This document shows positions 54,286 through 64,000 of a stretch of 64,000 nt of DNA, piece by piece. The first letter of the stretch is position 1. The number at the start of each line of letters is the position of its first letter. The notes below the pieces were generated by a model. The model made no database searches, was not told where the DNA came from, and was given only the letters and a program-made list of their open reading frames with translations. Source of the stretch: Ferruginibacter sp. Lineage in GTDB: Bacteria; Bacteroidota; Bacteroidia; Chitinophagales; Chitinophagaceae. The stretch is taken from the NCBI GenBank assembly GCA_017983695.1, contig JAGOAX010000013.1:1-64000 (forward strand), written 5' to 3'. The position numbers and the translations under genes were made by a program.

Positions 54286-55524
54286 ATGGCAGAAAAAAAA
54301 ATAACGAGTTATCCTAAGGAAAAAATTAATATTCTGTTTTTAGAGAATATAAGCGATGTGGCTGTAAAATATTTTAATACAGCCGGCTATGCAAGTGTAA
54401 AAAAAATAAGTGGTGCTTTAAGCGAAGAGGAATTAATAGCCGCCGTTAAAAATGTGCATTTACTGGGCATAAGAAGTAAAACCCAGGTAACAAAAAAAGT
54501 ACTGGATGCCGCCGAAAAATTACAGGCAATCGGCTGCTTTTGTATAGGCACTAATCAGGTTGATTTGAGTGCAGCTACAAAAAAGGGAGTTGCAGTTTTT
54601 AATGCTCCATATAGTAATACCAGGAGTGTAGCAGAACTGGTAATTGGCGCTTCAATAATACTGATACGAAAGATCATTGATAAAAATAAAGCAGCCCACG
54701 AAGGCATATGGTTAAAAGATGCCAGTGGCAGTTTTGAATTACGTGGTAAAACCTTGGGCATTATAGGTTATGGCAATATAGGCAGCCAGCTAAGTGTACT
54801 GGCCGAAGGGTTGGGTATGAAAGTTATTTTTTATGATGTGGAAACCAAACTGCCATTGGGTAATGCTGTAGATAAAAAAACATTAAAGGACCTGGTGAGT
54901 AACTCTGACATCATAACCCTGCACGTACCGGAAATGGCGAGCACCAAAAACCTCATCAATAAAAACAATTTAAAATATTTTAAAAAGGGCAGCATATTAA
55001 TTAACTACGCAAGGGGCGAAGTGGTTGACCTGGAGGCATTGGCAAAATTTTTAAAAGAAGGCCACTTAGGTGGTGCAGCCATTGATGTATTTCCATGGGA
55101 GCCGGAAAAGAACGGAGATAAATTTACCACGCCATTGCAGGGCTTAAGCAATGTGTTGCTTACGCCGCATATTGGAGGCAGCACACAGGAAGCCCAGCAA
55201 AATATTGGCGATGATGTGAGTAATAAATTATTTAATTATTTAGAAAAGGGTATCAGCTACGGCTCTCATACCATACCTGCATTAAGCCTGCCGCCACAGG
55301 AAGGTACACACCGCATTTTACATATACATAACAATGTGCCGGGTGTATTGAGCGAAATAAATACACAACTAAGCAAACATAAAATAAACATACTCGGCCA
55401 GTATTTAAAAACCAACGATGCTATTGGTTATGTAGTGCTTGATGTTGACAAGGGATTAAGTAAAAATGCAGTTGAATTATTGCGACATGTAAAGGCAACT
55501 ATTAAAGTAAGGAGATTGTATTAA
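54286..55524 (+). CDS. serA: D-3-phosphoglycerate dehydrogenase
   Basis: First step of serine synthesis: NAD-dependent oxidation of 3-phosphoglycerate. The 412 residues match the E. coli-type enzyme with an ACT domain. Motifs: NILFLENISDVAVKYF near the start, GCFCIGTNQVDL, FNAPYSNTRSVAELVIG, the NAD loop LGIIGYGNIGSQLS (about 158-171), YARGEVVD (Arg of the active site), DVFPWEPE, LTPHIGGSTQEAQ (His catalytic), and a C-terminal ACT domain with HIHNNVPGVLSEINTQL. It has its own promoter and terminator. Confidence 0.97.
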   Translation: MAEKKITSYPKEKINILFLENISDVAVKYFNTAGYASVKKISGALSEEELIAAVKNVHLLGIRSKTQVTKKVLDAAEKLQAIGCFCIGTNQVDLSAATKKGVAVFNAPYSNTRSVAELVIGASIILIRKIIDKNKAAHEGIWLKDASGSFELRGKTLGIIGYGNIGSQLSVLAEGLGMKVIFYDVETKLPLGNAVDKKTLKDLVSNSDIITLHVPEMASTKNLINKNNLKYFKKGSILINYARGEVVDLEALAKFLKEGHLGGAAIDVFPWEPEKNGDKFTTPLQGLSNVLLTPHIGGSTQEAQQNIGDDVSNKLFNYLEKGISYGSHTIPALSLPPQEGTHRILHIHNNVPGVLSEINTQLSKHKINILGQYLKTNDAIGYVVLDVDKGLSKNAVELLRHVKATIKVRRLY

Positions 55525-55549
55525 AAGAAAATAAAGATACTTATATACC

Positions 55550-55590
55550 AACAGCAGCACTTTACCGGGCTGCTGTTTTTTTTTTTTTCA
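55550..55590 (+). terminator. Rho-independent terminator of serA
   Basis: AACAGCAGC and GCTGCTGTT arms with a 10-nt loop, followed by a run of more than ten Ts. Confidence 0.85.
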
Positions 55591-55628
55591 GGCGCTTGTG
55601 ATGTTGAAACTGAAAGTATCAATTTAAA

Positions 55629-58600
55629 TTAACCCACTGCTTTTTCAGCCGTAGGAATTATTATCGATACCATTGTTCCTTTACCTTTTTCACTTTTAAT
55701 ATTTATGGTTGCTCCCATTGTTTTTAAAAGATCTTTAATGATAAGATAGCCAAGCCCATTTCCTTTGCGGTTATCAATATTTGCCGAGGAAATAATAAAC
55801 TGGTCGGCCATAATATTCTGTATCTGCTCTTTGGTCATTCCAACACCTTCATCTTTAACGGTGATAATTATATTGTCTGCCGTAGCGTTGCTGCCAATTT
55901 CTATAACACCCTTTTCACTAAAATTTATGGCATTGGATATCAGGTTATAAATTAAAATTTTAAGCGGTTCGTAATATTGAAATAACATTTGATGCTGGCT
56001 GATATTATTCAGCAGGCGTATCTGCTTCTGCCTTGCCAAAGAATTTAAAATACCCAATACCTGGTTAACCAAATCATGAATATTGATTTGCTCTTTTGCC
56101 AGCCTGCGGTTTTCGTTCTGGTATTTTATCCAGTTTAAAATATTGGTGGATAGTAACTGCAATTCCTGTGAAGTATTGGTAATCTCTCGTATAGTTTCCT
56201 GCTGCAATTCTTCGGGCATTACATTTCTTTTTTCCATCAGGTTTTTTCCGGCAACGGTTAAAAATTTAAGCGGCGTTACAATATCGTGGCTGATGATGGA
56301 TATCAAACGTGTTTTAATGCTGTTATTTTTTTCAAGCACTTCATTCTTTTGCTGCAATTCGCTTGTTTTTTCTGCAACCTGCAGTTCCAGTTTTTTTTGC
56401 CGCAATTCAAATTGCCGGGTTCTTATTTTACTAAACATAATTACCAGCCCCAGTACTGCACCCAGCGATAATAAATAAAACCACCACTGGTTGTACCATG
56501 GTTTTGCAATAGTAAATTCAATTGTTTTGTAAGCATAATTGTTAATACCAAAGCCATTTAATTTTCTTATCCGTAAAATATATTTCCCGGCAGGTAAACT
56601 ATTAAACTTAATAATGCCATTGTCTTCTTCTTTTAATTTTTTCCAGCTCAGGGTATCGTTCAGCTGGTAATCAATATAAATATTTTCCTTATTGCACCAT
56701 GCAGAAAAACCCAGCTTAAAAATAATTTCCTGTATAGTTGCCGGTAGTGTTTTGTTTTTTAGCGAATCTGGATCCGAATTTTTATTGTCGATCAGTACGT
56801 CATCTATATAAATTTCACCAGAAGGTAAAACAGGTATTGCAGTTTGTGGTTTTACCCATAGCAGGCCATCCATTGTGGGAAAAGAAATGGTGGCATCTTT
56901 TAAAGTTAAAGCACAAGGTGTGCAGCCACCGTTTAATTCAGTCATTTCAATACCATCTTTTTTTCCAAAATAATGGTAATAAATAGGACTGGTTCCATTT
57001 TCAAAATGTGCAATAATTTCATCCAGTTCTACTTTAAACAATCCCCTGTTGGTACTTATCCAGCAATAACCGGAATCATCCAATACAAAGCAATGGCAAT
57101 ATAACAGGTAGCCATTTTTATCAACCGGCATTTCTTTTATCACACCGTCTTTATAAATAAAATAACCAAACCCATAACTGCCCCAAAAAATATAATCTTT
57201 ATATTTCCAGATGCTGCCAAAGCAGGCGTTTTCAATACTGTAAATTGTATCCAGTCTATTTGTAGCGATGGTAAACTTTAGTAAGCCACTGCAACCTGCC
57301 ACAGCAAGAACTCCGGGGCTGAGTTCTTTAAAATCGTAGGTATTAAGATTAGGTATTCCTTTGGGATATTCATACAGGTAAAATATACTGTCGCCCTGCA
57401 AAATAGCAATACCCCTGTTGTTGGCTAAATAAGTTGTTGAGCCCGAAATTTCTACCTGGGTAAGCAATTTTATTTTATCAAATACCCTTGTTTGGCCGGT
57501 CGTTTTATTGAATTGATGCAGGCAGCTGTAGCCCAGTTTCACGTTGTTGGCATTGTACCAGATATTGTTGTCGCTGGGTAATGATATCCTGTTAGAAAAT
57601 TTTCCTGTTACCGGCAAACTGGCCAGGTTAGTGTTATTATCGCCTATAATATCACCTTCATTGGTTAAAATATTGCCATCTTCAAGCGCAATTTGCGAAA
57701 AGTAGGCATTCTTATTTTTAGGGTTGGCGTTTTTTCTTTTTTTAGGCTGTATGAGATTTTGATTGATGATTATTATTCCTTTAGATTCGGTACCAATAAA
57801 CAGCATTTTATTTTTTTCAGTGTATTCAACGGTTGAAATATTAGCGTCGGTTGGAACAATATCTGTAATCAATTTTGTACTGATGGTATTGCCGGAATAA
57901 TCTAAGGCCCAGGCTTTATTGGCTTTAATAATTATCGGGTTCTTCATACCTGTTTTCCAAAAGAGCTGGCTGGTACTATTATTTAAATTCAGCAGGTCTT
58001 TATCTGCAGTAGTAAAATTTACCGGGCTTGCAGTAAGTGTATTGGGGTCAATTAAAAATACCTGTTTGTTATTATCAACAAAAAAAATATCATCACCTAT
58101 TTTAAAAACCGCACTGCTGTTCTTTTCTTTAAACGGAAGTGCTATAGGAGTTTTTAAACTTAAAGAATATTGATAAAGTGTATTTTTAAAAAGAATTAAG
58201 CAGGAGGTATCGCTAAGGCAAATGATCTTTTCAAACGGCTCAGGAAAAACTGGCGGCACTTTTATTTTGGCTGAAAAAAAACTATCTGATACTGCAACAA
58301 AATGATAATTGATAAAGGAATTGCTTAACCAGGAAGGCTTTGATAAAACAGGTTTATTTTTTTCTATTTTATAAATATTGCCGCTGCCGTCAGAGATAAA
58401 AATGCCTCCTGTATTATTTCTAACAGCATAAATCGATTTTTCGGGAGCCATCGGCGAGATCTTTTCTTTATTATAAGATTTAAAATCCACGCCATTCATC
58501 CGCACTATACCGCCTTCGGTTATTATCCATAAAAAACCAGTGCCCTCATCCCACTGCATGCCTCTTATTAAATTTGATGGTAAACCGTTTTCGGTAGTGT

Positions 58601-58691
58601 ATTGTTGCAACTGCCATGTTGTTGCTACCTGCTGTGCATAAGCAGTTGTAAAACAAAATAAACAAAAAGTAAGAAGCAGTTTTTTTTGCAT
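55629..58691 (-). CDS. Propeller-sensor histidine kinase
   Basis: A 1020-residue inner-membrane kinase. A signal peptide (residues 1-20) leads to a large periplasmic beta-propeller of two-component-regulator type (QYTTENGLPSNLIRGMQWDEG near residue 30, then repeated WITSTNRGLFK-like units), a Y_Y_Y-like domain ending about 725, a transmembrane helix (WWFYLLSLGAVLGLVIMF, about 733-752), a short coiled coil, an H box (IISHDIVTPLKF, His802) and an HATPase with NLISNAINFSEKG, DEGVGMT and GNGLGYLI. It lacks receiver or DNA-binding domains; its partner is the regulator 67 nt upstream. Confidence 0.92.
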   Translation of the reverse strand: MQKKLLLTFCLFCFTTAYAQQVATTWQLQQYTTENGLPSNLIRGMQWDEGTGFLWIITEGGIVRMNGVDFKSYNKEKISPMAPEKSIYAVRNNTGGIFISDGSGNIYKIEKNKPVLSKPSWLSNSFINYHFVAVSDSFFSAKIKVPPVFPEPFEKIICLSDTSCLILFKNTLYQYSLSLKTPIALPFKEKNSSAVFKIGDDIFFVDNNKQVFLIDPNTLTASPVNFTTADKDLLNLNNSTSQLFWKTGMKNPIIIKANKAWALDYSGNTISTKLITDIVPTDANISTVEYTEKNKMLFIGTESKGIIIINQNLIQPKKRKNANPKNKNAYFSQIALEDGNILTNEGDIIGDNNTNLASLPVTGKFSNRISLPSDNNIWYNANNVKLGYSCLHQFNKTTGQTRVFDKIKLLTQVEISGSTTYLANNRGIAILQGDSIFYLYEYPKGIPNLNTYDFKELSPGVLAVAGCSGLLKFTIATNRLDTIYSIENACFGSIWKYKDYIFWGSYGFGYFIYKDGVIKEMPVDKNGYLLYCHCFVLDDSGYCWISTNRGLFKVELDEIIAHFENGTSPIYYHYFGKKDGIEMTELNGGCTPCALTLKDATISFPTMDGLLWVKPQTAIPVLPSGEIYIDDVLIDNKNSDPDSLKNKTLPATIQEIIFKLGFSAWCNKENIYIDYQLNDTLSWKKLKEEDNGIIKFNSLPAGKYILRIRKLNGFGINNYAYKTIEFTIAKPWYNQWWFYLLSLGAVLGLVIMFSKIRTRQFELRQKKLELQVAEKTSELQQKNEVLEKNNSIKTRLISIISHDIVTPLKFLTVAGKNLMEKRNVMPEELQQETIREITNTSQELQLLSTNILNWIKYQNENRRLAKEQINIHDLVNQVLGILNSLARQKQIRLLNNISQHQMLFQYYEPLKILIYNLISNAINFSEKGVIEIGSNATADNIIITVKDEGVGMTKEQIQNIMADQFIISSANIDNRKGNGLGYLIIKDLLKTMGATINIKSEKGKGTMVSIIIPTAEKAVG

Positions 58692-58758
58692 AAATATATT
58701 GCAGCAGTAATATTGATTGTACAGCTTACCGGCTTTACTACAAGTTACAGCAAATGCT

Positions 58759-59367
58759 TTAATAATTTACACTGTAAAGGGTGGCCAGTTCCATCAGCTC
58801 TTTAATATTACCGGCATTGGTCTTTTCGTAAATGCGGGTTTTAATGGTGGAAATGGTATTCATTTTTAAATTAAGGTTCTCAGCAATTTCTTTTGTGCCT
58901 ATACCTTTTAAAACATAATGTAATATTTCCAGTTCCCTTGGAGCAAGAGCAGAGAAGGGATTATCTTTTATAACCGATTTATTTCTTTGGGGCAGTGCCT
59001 CGTTATTTACAAACTGGTGCAACATATGTATTATCTCATCTTCACCAACGGTTTTTGATAAATAATAATTAATACCATATTGTTTTAATGCTTCGCCATA
59101 TACTTCCGTTGGCTGCATTGAAAAAATCATGATGTTTAAATTGGGGTATACTTTTCTTATGTTTGGAATAACTTCCAATGTGCTGCCATCAGTTAAAATA
59201 ATATCCAGGATAAGATGGGTGTATTTTTTCTTTACCAGTTCACTCATCAACCCATTGCAGGAGCTTACCTCCGATACATCGGTATAACCGAGGTTAAATT
59301 GTATGTATAATTTTAAGCCGTTGCGGATTATGCTATGATCATCGGCTATTAATATATTGGGTTGCAT
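58759..59367 (-). CDS. NarL/FixJ-type response regulator
   Basis: A 202-residue protein with a receiver domain (Asp9, Asp10, phospho-acceptor Asp55 in LILDIIL, Lys104 in YYLSKTVG) and a LuxR-type HTH at about 138-198 (LAPRELEILHYVLKGIGTKEIAENL). It should bind DNA after phosphorylation by the kinase encoded next. It starts 16 nt after the PKD protein gene on the same strand, so the surface protein and its likely regulator form one unit. Confidence 0.95.
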   Translation of the reverse strand: MQPNILIADDHSIIRNGLKLYIQFNLGYTDVSEVSSCNGLMSELVKKKYTHLILDIILTDGSTLEVIPNIRKVYPNLNIMIFSMQPTEVYGEALKQYGINYYLSKTVGEDEIIHMLHQFVNNEALPQRNKSVIKDNPFSALAPRELEILHYVLKGIGTKEIAENLNLKMNTISTIKTRIYEKTNAGNIKELMELATLYSVNY

Positions 59368-59383
59368 ATAGCTTTAATTCGTT

Positions 59384-62300
59384 TTACCTGAAGATTGTTA
59401 CAATGCCTTTTTCTGTTTTATCCTGATCGAATCTTATTAAATACACATAGCTTCCACTAGGCTGTTGCTGCCCCCTGTAAGTACCATTCCATGGTTTGGA
59501 AACATAATTTTTAGTTTCGTAAACCACTTCGCCATAACGGTTAAAAATAAGCATTGTAGCATCTGGATATAATGCCATGCCGGGAATAAGCCATTTATCA
59601 TTAGTGCCATCGCCATTTGGGGTAAAGGCATTAGGGATAAATAACTTTGAAATGACAGATACTTTAACACTGTCTGTTGCCGAGCAGTTGGTTATTTTAT
59701 CTGTAGCTTTTATTATATAGTTTACATCACCAGCAGGTGTGGTAACTGGGTTAAGAATGGTTGCTGAATTAAGGTAGGTCGCCGGCGTCCATAAAAAATT
59801 ATAGTTTGCCGCATTGGTAATAGTGGCATCCAGTATAACAGAACTTCCTGTGCTTATTATTTTATCGGTACCTGCATTAACTGATGGGGCTGGCGTTACA
59901 GTTAAGTTATTAGTTGAGGGGGCAGATCCGCAACCGGCAGCATTCATGACTATCAAACTGATATTAAAAATACCTGCTGCATTGTATGTTCTGCTGAATG
60001 GCGGTACCTGTGTGCCTGTGCCATTACCAAAATTCCATAGCCAGTTAGTAATGCCAGCAACCGGCGTTGCATTAAATTGTATTGGTGTTTGTGCACATAC
60101 TACATTGCCGGATAATGTAAATGGTATAGCAGCAGGATTTGGATTTATAAGCGGAATGGTATAAAATGCTGTATCGCTAAAACAACCGGGGCCATAACCC
60201 GCCACATGCTTAACAGTAATATTGTTTAAAGTACCTGCATAAGCATGGCTGGCAATATTTGTTGTGGTTGAAGTTATGGACTGCCCGTCGCCAAAATTCC
60301 AATACCATATTGCCGGGTTATTACTGTTATAGGCCAGCGAAGAAGTAAAAATAAAATTACTATCAATACAAGGTTTGCCCACTGCGGTAAAATTTGCCGC
60401 AGGTTTATTGTTTACCGATACATTAAGCGTATAAGTAGCGTTGCATCCGTTATTGCCCTCAGTAACCAATGTAACGGGGTAAACTCCTGTAGCAATGTGT
60501 TTGTAATAGAACGGTGTATTGTTTAAATAAGTAATGGTATTGCCATCTCCAAAATTCCATTTCCAGCTATTAATAATGCCCAATGCAAAAGTTGAACTGT
60601 CGCTGAATTTAATAGAATCTCCAAGGCATATATTTTTATCGTAACCAAATTTTGCAAGAGGCGCCGGCCTCACCACTATTGTTTTATAACTGGTGTCGCT
60701 TTTGCAATTTGCAGTGTGCACGACCAATTTTGCTGTATAAGTACCCGGGTTGATATATTTATGTAAAAAAGAATTACCATTACTATTAGCCACAACACTA
60801 CCGTCGCCAAAATCGTATCGCCAGTTTACTATTGTACCCGAATTTGCTATAGAAGTATCTGTCACATTAATGAATTCATTGGCACAGGCAGAAGGCGGCA
60901 AACCTAATTTAGCAATTGGAGAAGCAGTAAGTGTTACAATTTTTGTTGTATCGCCAAGGCAACCGTTATCTGCAATAACCCTGAAGCGGACATTTTGTAC
61001 CAAGCCACCTGTAGTAAATTTTTTAACGGTATTAATTGTATTGGCAGAAGTATTATCTGCAAAATTCCATAAATAATTTACAAGGTTAAAACCATTGGCA
61101 GCCGACGAACCATTAAAATGCACACTATCGTTTTGGCAAACCGGGTTAGTAAAACTAAAATCTCCGCTGGGGCCCGGTTTTACAACAACTTTTACCGAGC
61201 CTGTTTCTGTTTGTGTACAATTTGAAGTAACACTATTGGTAAAAGAAACGGGAATGTAATAAGTGCCCGGTGTTGTAAAAGTAAAATCCTGTTGCAGGGT
61301 ATAAACATAATAGGTACGACCATTTATTATTTCTGTATAGGCAACCGCTGGATTTATAACTACCGAATCTACATTAGGAGAAATACCCGGTATCTGGCTA
61401 AGGTTCCAGGTAATTGAAGTTACAGGGTAACCAACTTTTAAAAATAATCTTACTGGAGTTTTAACGCAGGTAAACGTATCAACACTTCCTATTGAATTAA
61501 ATGTATTTTTAATTGCACTGTAAGAGTTAAGGTTATTAATTAATGTGCCTACATTATAACCGTAACTTTCAAAATTACCCAAACCATATACAGTGGATGT
61601 AAAAGCGGAGTCGCTGGTAATAGTGTGCTGTGCTGCCGGGCCAATAAACCTTGCCAATGCAACAGAATACAATGGATAATTAGGATGTTGAACAATCTGT
61701 GTTGCCGGCAGGCTTACACCATCAACTTTTAATGATGCTACGGCTGCGGTTGGTAAATGAATATTGGCGTATACATAATCGATACCGGATTTACGGCTGG
61801 TATAAAACAAAACAGATTTTTGCCCCTGCTCAATCGGGCTTATGTAAAACATTTCAGGATCACCATACGATGGAGGTGATGGTGTTGTAATAGGAAAGTT
61901 CCAGCATTGATTTTTGTTGGGGGTATATTGCGAAACTAAAATTGGTTTATCAGCTTCAAAATAATCACCTCCGGTTGAGTCCATATGTTCGTAAAAGAAA
62001 TTTTTTATCAGCCCTGTCATCACCACTCCATTTTTTTTCACTACAGTTGCAGGGTCAGCTACACAAATTCTGTAATAGTTTCTGTTGGTTTCTAAAATAT
62101 CAGTATTAGTGTTATTTATAGTATGGTAAGTAAGATAACGTGTACCCCATGCTCTTTCGGGAAATACCTGCTGGTGCATAAACTCTCCTCCATCACCCCT
62201 GCATAAACGGATACCACCAGAGCCGGAAAAAACAGCAATGGGGTGACAGCTTGCATCGGCACCCGGTACAGATACTATTTTGCTGCCTGTCATATCCTTA

Positions 62301-62971
62301 CTGGCCTTGGCAGGGTCGCCATTAAAAATGGCTTTGCCAAAAACATGATACGATTCTCCTTTATTAAGGTTAACTGTATAGGTTTGGCCGGGTAGCCAGC
62401 CATTTTTTGTGGTGTCAGAAGGGGTGATCTCTATACGGGTATTATCTTCGGATGCAATAGCATAAAACCACGAATACCAGTCGGGAACATTACTTTGCGA
62501 TGTGGTTTGGTAATAATTGATGGAATAATAAGAATAACCATAAGTTTCTATCGGCATCAGCATTGTAGCACCCGAAACCTGTGTTGAATAAACATGTGCA
62601 TACACGGCAACCGGTACATTACTTACAATATGTACATTCCTGTTTTGTAAACCATCAGTTAAAGTACGGGCATCGTTTGCACCAGATTTAGGAATAAGTA
62701 TAGAAGCATCTACAGTATTGGCAGGAATATTTAAAGTTTGTGTGTAACCAGTGTTAGTGATACTTACCGTAACGGTGGCGGCCTGTTCGGTGCTTATATA
62801 AATAGCTAGCTCCTGGAAATTTACAGGGCTTTCATGAAAGAAACTGTAATCAAAACCATAGGCCAGCCAAAACTCCTTACCACGGTTAGATTTATCCTGG
62901 GCATTTACTCCAAAGCAAAGCAGGGAGCTAATCGCTAAAACAATACAGTATTTAAAAGATATGCTTCTCAT
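59384..62971 (-). CDS. Large secreted PKD-repeat protein with T9SS type B sorting domain
   Basis: The start at 62971 gives 1195 residues with signal MRSISFKYCIVLAISSLL and a cut after VNAQ. Residues about 28-470 resemble an IgGFc-binding N-terminal domain (RGKEFWLAYGFDYSF, TMLMPIETYGYSYYSINYY). Several PKD domains follow, each with a WNFGDG-type core (residues about 620-1020, e.g. WRYDFGDGS, WKWNFGDGN, WYWNFGDGQ, WLWNFGNG). The C-terminus is a CHU_C/gliding-motility type sorting domain (FIPNAFTPNGDGTNDKW, NRYGEVVYE, PSGSYVYLIRFD). It is a cell-surface adhesin or matrix protein by family; the ligand is unknown. Confidence 0.93.
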   Translation of the reverse strand: MRSISFKYCIVLAISSLLCFGVNAQDKSNRGKEFWLAYGFDYSFFHESPVNFQELAIYISTEQAATVTVSITNTGYTQTLNIPANTVDASILIPKSGANDARTLTDGLQNRNVHIVSNVPVAVYAHVYSTQVSGATMLMPIETYGYSYYSINYYQTTSQSNVPDWYSWFYAIASEDNTRIEITPSDTTKNGWLPGQTYTVNLNKGESYHVFGKAIFNGDPAKASKDMTGSKIVSVPGADASCHPIAVFSGSGGIRLCRGDGGEFMHQQVFPERAWGTRYLTYHTINNTNTDILETNRNYYRICVADPATVVKKNGVVMTGLIKNFFYEHMDSTGGDYFEADKPILVSQYTPNKNQCWNFPITTPSPPSYGDPEMFYISPIEQGQKSVLFYTSRKSGIDYVYANIHLPTAAVASLKVDGVSLPATQIVQHPNYPLYSVALARFIGPAAQHTITSDSAFTSTVYGLGNFESYGYNVGTLINNLNSYSAIKNTFNSIGSVDTFTCVKTPVRLFLKVGYPVTSITWNLSQIPGISPNVDSVVINPAVAYTEIINGRTYYVYTLQQDFTFTTPGTYYIPVSFTNSVTSNCTQTETGSVKVVVKPGPSGDFSFTNPVCQNDSVHFNGSSAANGFNLVNYLWNFADNTSANTINTVKKFTTGGLVQNVRFRVIADNGCLGDTTKIVTLTASPIAKLGLPPSACANEFINVTDTSIANSGTIVNWRYDFGDGSVVANSNGNSFLHKYINPGTYTAKLVVHTANCKSDTSYKTIVVRPAPLAKFGYDKNICLGDSIKFSDSSTFALGIINSWKWNFGDGNTITYLNNTPFYYKHIATGVYPVTLVTEGNNGCNATYTLNVSVNNKPAANFTAVGKPCIDSNFIFTSSLAYNSNNPAIWYWNFGDGQSITSTTTNIASHAYAGTLNNITVKHVAGYGPGCFSDTAFYTIPLINPNPAAIPFTLSGNVVCAQTPIQFNATPVAGITNWLWNFGNGTGTQVPPFSRTYNAAGIFNISLIVMNAAGCGSAPSTNNLTVTPAPSVNAGTDKIISTGSSVILDATITNAANYNFLWTPATYLNSATILNPVTTPAGDVNYIIKATDKITNCSATDSVKVSVISKLFIPNAFTPNGDGTNDKWLIPGMALYPDATMLIFNRYGEVVYETKNYVSKPWNGTYRGQQQPSGSYVYLIRFDQDKTEKGIVTIFR

Positions 62972-63090
62972 AAAATACAATATTCCAAAATATTGCCGCA
63001 AAGTACGGTAGAATTTATTCTACAAAGAAAATAAAAAATCGAAAGTAATGTTGTGTCTGAATTTTTACCTTAACTAAAAAGTTACTCAAA

Positions 63091-64000
63091 ATGAACAAGC
63101 ACTGCTTTGGAAAAATGCATTATTGCTTAGTACTGATAATGCTGTCTTTTTTATCTGTTTCATTATTGGCACAGAGCGAATACCGAACCGATAAATGGCG
63201 CTTTAGCGATCCCAAACAATTTGGATTTACAGTTTTAGATGTTCATTTCTTTGATAATAACAAAGGAATTGCAGTAGGTGGCAGTGGTGGTATTGCCTGG
63301 ACAGCCAATGGCGGTGCTAAATGGAACTATGGCCCTTTTACTTTTACTTCTCCAACAGGGTTGAAAACCTCAGGTAGCTTCTCTGATGTACATTTTGCAA
63401 ATGCAACCACCGCTTATGCGGTAGGGTCAAATGGTATGATGGCAAAAAGTACCAATGGCGGGCAAAACTGGACATTTGTAAATACGCCCTTATATGCCAA
63501 AGCCAGAAGCATTAATGCAGTATGGTTCATTAATAAAGATACCGGCTATATAGGTGGGCAATTTAATACTTTAGATTCTTTACCTAAATTATACATTACC
63601 AGGAACGGGGGAAGCACATGGGATTCTATTGCAGCACCTCCAGTAAATGGTAAAACCCGTGTGGGATATGTTAATAATGTGAATTTACCTTCGGTGCTTT
63701 GGAATGTTGATGCTAAAGCAAAAGAAATCTATCGTATTCAATTTTTAAATGATTCAGTAGGCTATGTATGTGGTACAGGCAGTCCTTTATTTCCAAGGGT
63801 AGGGCCTAACGCCGTTTTAGCCACTTGCTTACCAGGTACCGGCAGCTTAACTACCGGTGCCCAAAGCGCTGCCTTGTTATGGAAAATAAATAAAAACGTT
63901 ATTACAGATTATTCTTTAAGTAAAGAAAGATTAGGGTACACAGGAATTAATACCGCTACGGTAAATTGTACAACCTCTTTTAACGCCGCAGGTGTTACTC
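63091..64000 (+). CDS. Ycf48/BNR-like beta-propeller protein, 5' part only
   Basis: The gene opens at ATG 63091 and runs off the right edge; 303 residues are visible. A signal-like start (MNKHCFGKMHYCLVLIMLSF, cleaved near LLAQSE) is followed by propeller repeats typical of Ycf48-like proteins: VHFFDNNKGIAVGGSGGIAWTANGGAKW cut into blades, VHFANATTAYAVGSNGMMAKSTNGGQNW and VWFINKDTGYIGG. It is exported. It may carry a sorting domain beyond the window, which cannot be checked. It is divergent from the PKD protein gene. Confidence 0.8.
   Translation, partial: MNKHCFGKMHYCLVLIMLSFLSVSLLAQSEYRTDKWRFSDPKQFGFTVLDVHFFDNNKGIAVGGSGGIAWTANGGAKWNYGPFTFTSPTGLKTSGSFSDVHFANATTAYAVGSNGMMAKSTNGGQNWTFVNTPLYAKARSINAVWFINKDTGYIGGQFNTLDSLPKLYITRNGGSTWDSIAAPPVNGKTRVGYVNNVNLPSVLWNVDAKAKEIYRIQFLNDSVGYVCGTGSPLFPRVGPNAVLATCLPGTGSLTTGAQSAALLWKINKNVITDYSLSKERLGYTGINTATVNCTTSFNAAGVT

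Noticed and set aside
1..64000. tRNA or rRNA genes
   Set aside because: I saw no sequence with a convincing tRNA cloverleaf or conserved rRNA segment, though a dedicated search was not possible.

Overview
The window is about 64 kb of a low-GC genome that looks like a member of the Bacteroidota, probably close to the Chitinophagaceae. The sequence basis is a SusC/SusD pair, a type IX secretion (T9SS) C-terminal sorting domain, DUF4270, GSCFA, DUF5686 and DUF4397 proteins, a SpmA-SpmB fusion, several promoters of the Bacteroidota TAnnTTTG type, and no need for Shine-Dalgarno sequences. The species assignment is inference.

Layout. 1-8.5 kb: a cut ALDH7 gene, panB and panC (pantothenate), ppx and ppk1 (polyphosphate), rfaE2 (heptose activation), a flippase-like membrane protein and a stand-alone starch-synthase N-domain protein. 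8.5-12.8 kb: DUF4270 lipoprotein, metK, rlmB and a small lipoprotein, with a decayed copy of the rlmB 3' end beyond it. 13.0-17.9 kb: a tight minus-strand operon of acetyltransferase, aldehyde-deformylating-oxygenase homologue (ADO), acyl-ACP-reductase homologue (AAR), BtaA-like aminocarboxypropyl transferase and fatty acid desaturase. 18-28.5 kb: HMG-CoA-lyase-like protein, GSCFA protein, miaE, penicillin-acylase family enzyme, DUF5686 outer-membrane protein and trhO. 28.4-29.4 kb: an array of hairpin repeats without genes. 29.4-34.5 kb: a small membrane protein and a 1597-residue exonuclease-RecQ-UvrD fusion. 34.6-43.7 kb: secreted lactonase, purC, a TonB receptor with a fasciclin lipoprotein, ychF and spmAB. 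43.7-52.7 kb: a SusC/SusD nutrient-uptake locus with a DeoR regulator. 52.9-64 kb: a beta-lactamase-fold hydrolase, serA, a two-component system co-oriented with a giant PKD/T9SS surface protein, and a cut beta-propeller gene.

The most interesting locus is 13.0-17.9 kb. The ADO and AAR homologues are adjacent, overlapping and in the cyanobacterial order, and both keep the key catalytic residues. In cyanobacteria this pair turns fatty acyl-ACP into alkanes through a fatty aldehyde. Here it sits in a Bacteroidota-type genome and is embedded with lipid-modifying enzymes, which suggests an undescribed aldehyde- or hydrocarbon-producing lipid pathway. Secondary points are the repeat array that has duplicated the tail of trhO, the rlmB tail remnant, the triple-enzyme helicase fusion, and promoters that abut start codons.
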